This document shows positions 60,747 to 64,000 of a DNA stretch of 64,000 nucleotides, piece after piece. Each line of letters opens with the position of its first letter. The first letter of the stretch is position 1. The position numbers were made by a program, and so were the translations under genes. Source of the DNA: Deinococcus psychrotolerans (GTDB taxonomy: Bacteria > Deinococcota > Deinococci > Deinococcales > Deinococcaceae); NCBI RefSeq assembly GCF_003860465.1, contig NZ_CP034183.1, forward strand, positions 186,001-250,000. The letters run 5' to 3'. The notes under the pieces were generated by a model. That model was not told the origin of the DNA and ran no database searches. It worked only from the letters and a program-made list of their open reading frames with translations.

Positions 60747-61983
60747 CTTATTTTGCCGTGCCGCTTGGCGGCCCAGCCGCGCCGCCAAGACCGCTCTTGG
60801 TTTGGCCCTGCTTTCCAGCTCGGCTTTGGGGCAGCAGGTTAACCAATCGCTCTCGATTGGCGATTTGTCCTCGGGCTATAACCGCGAGATGTTCTGGTTG
60901 GCTCTTTGGGCCATCGTCATTTCGATTATTATTTTCGTCGGCGTGTCGTGGGCACTGTTTTACACTGTCCAGAAGTTCCGCGAAGACAAAAACGACGCGG
61001 CCCCCGCGCAGTTTCACGGCAACAACCGCCTCGAAGTGACGTTGGTGGCTGTTCCTGTGGTGATCGTAATTGTGCTGGCGCTGCTTACGGTGCGGGCGAT
61101 GGCGCGGCTCAACCCCACGCCCGCCGGCGCTTACCCGGTCACGGCAGTGGCGGCGCAGTTTTATTGGAATTTCGAGTACCCCAACGTCAAAGTCGACGCG
61201 GCGGCGGGTACGGGCTTGGTCACCAACGGCAACGAAATGATCGTGCCGTCCAAAACCAAAATTGCTGTGACCGCCACTTCACGCGACGTGATTCACGGTT
61301 TCTGGGTTCCCAACCTCGGCGGTCAGCGCGACGCCATTCCCAGCGTCAAGAAAACTTGGCAAATCGACAACGACAAAGCTGGTGTTTATCAGGGCAACTG
61401 CACCGTGTTGTGCGGCGCTTCACACGCCAACATGCGCTTTAAAGTGATTGCTTTGCCGGAAGCGGAGTATCAGCAGTTTGTCAGTGCCGCTCAGGCGTAC
61501 AAGGCCCCAGTGGCGGCGGCAGGCACGGCGGCGGCAGCCGGCTATACCATCTTTATGCAGGGCAAAGGAGGTGCTGGCGCGTGCGCGGCCTGCCACCGTG
61601 TTCAGGGCACCGCCGCCGCCGGGCAGTCCGGCCCCGACTTGAGCTTTTTCGGTTCGCGGCGCACCCTCGGCGCGGGCGTTTGGGAAGGTGCGGACGTGGA
61701 TACCCACCTTCACCAGTGGATCAAGGCGTCGAGCAGCATCAAACCCGGCAGCGTCATGCCGCACTACGACGGCTCGACCCAGGGCTACCCCACCCTCACC
61801 GATCAGGAGTTGACCGACTTGGAAGCGTATCTCAAGACCTTGCAGCTTCCGGATGAAGGCAATTACTGGATGAAAATTTCGGCGCTGGTGCCGGACGCAC
61901 CAGTTCCCGCCGCGCAAAATCCCACTCCGTCCAGCGTGAACGCGATCACTTCGGCCAGCACGGCCATGAATGGAGGCAAATAA
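60736..61983 (+). CDS. ctaC: Cytochrome c oxidase subunit II with fused cytochrome c (caa3 type)
   Basis: About 415 residues. A signal or first helix is followed by two membrane helices (about 52-76 and 100-120), a CuA domain with [10 protein letters not shown] and [19 protein letters not shown] (Cys, Cys, His, Met ligands), then a cytochrome c domain with heme site ACAACHRV (near residue 284) and the axial Met in SVMPHYDG. This is the caa3 arrangement of Thermus and Bacillus. Start could be GTG 60733, ATG 60736 or TTG 60739; the last has the best ribosome-site spacing. Also known as coxB. Confidence 0.93.
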   Translation: MLNSLFCRAAWRPSRAAKTALGLALLSSSALGQQVNQSLSIGDLSSGYNREMFWLALWAIVISIIIFVGVSWALFYTVQKFREDKNDAAPAQFHGNNRLEVTLVAVPVVIVIVLALLTVRAMARLNPTPAGAYPVTAVAAQFYWNFEYPNVKVDAAAGTGLVTNGNEMIVPSKTKIAVTATSRDVIHGFWVPNLGGQRDAIPSVKKTWQIDNDKAGVYQGNCTVLCGASHANMRFKVIALPEAEYQQFVSAAQAYKAPVAAAGTAAAAGYTIFMQGKGGAGACAACHRVQGTAAAGQSGPDLSFFGSRRTLGAGVWEGADVDTHLHQWIKASSSIKPGSVMPHYDGSTQGYPTLTDQELTDLEAYLKTLQLPDEGNYWMKISALVPDAPVPAAQNPTPSSVNAITSASTAMNGGK

Positions 61984-61985
61984 GC

Positions 61986-64000
<2,015 letters not shown>

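Overview
This window looks like a chromosome segment from a Deinococcus-type bacterium (Deinococcota). The call rests on a complete 14-gene nuo operon, a caa3-type oxidase with fused subunits I and III, a short-form N-acetylglutamate synthase beside argG and argH, very large secreted DUF11-repeat proteins, high GC content, and many genes whose -10 box (TANNNT) lies only 6-7 bases before the ATG, as expected of leaderless mRNAs. No insertion sequence, prophage, CRISPR array, rRNA or convincing tRNA was seen. The species cannot be named from the sequence.

Layout. 1-4.6 kb (minus): a Nudix protein cut by the window edge, dnaB, a TetR and a GntR/UTRA regulator each with a palindromic candidate operator, and moaA. 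4.7-8 kb: acs (plus) and asd (minus) share a bidirectional terminator; asd has a leader with a promoter, a 17-residue leaderless peptide and an intrinsic terminator. 8-10.3 kb (minus): a small unknown protein, an AAG-type DNA glycosylase and three related tiny membrane proteins. 10.3-13.7 kb: rlmB, an aldose epimerase and a methyltransferase, facing a thiB that lies under a TPP riboswitch. 14-29.3 kb: nuoA to nuoN with a DinB-family gene between nuoD and nuoE, closed by a strong terminator. 29.4-33.1 kb: a broken HAD hydrolase gene, a small secreted beta-rich protein, an aminotransferase and two tandem secreted repeat proteins. 33.2-42.3 kb: arginine/carbamoyl-phosphate genes (argG, argH, short NAGS, carA) mixed with GNAT genes, a HIT gene and a secreted unknown. 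42.3-56.9 kb: a structured RNA leader and a five-gene operon of large envelope proteins. 57-64 kb: panB, then heme A synthesis and cytochrome oxidase genes (DUF420/CtaM-like, ctaA, ctaB, ctaC, ctaDE fusion cut by the edge).

The most unusual part is 42.62-56.99 kb. An extended -10 promoter precedes a roughly 190-base leader that holds a hairpin masking a Shine-Dalgarno, a 15-codon peptide, another hairpin and a GNRA-capped terminator. It leads into a small secreted protein, two DUF11-type secreted proteins with EF-hand-like calcium loops, a 1635-residue protein ending in a probable outer-membrane beta-barrel, and a 1187-residue protein with an N-terminal propeller-like region and DUF11 repeats. 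I infer a dedicated surface-assembly locus with subunits, an outer-membrane platform and a tip or adhesin; this is untested. The asd leader is a second candidate attenuation system.
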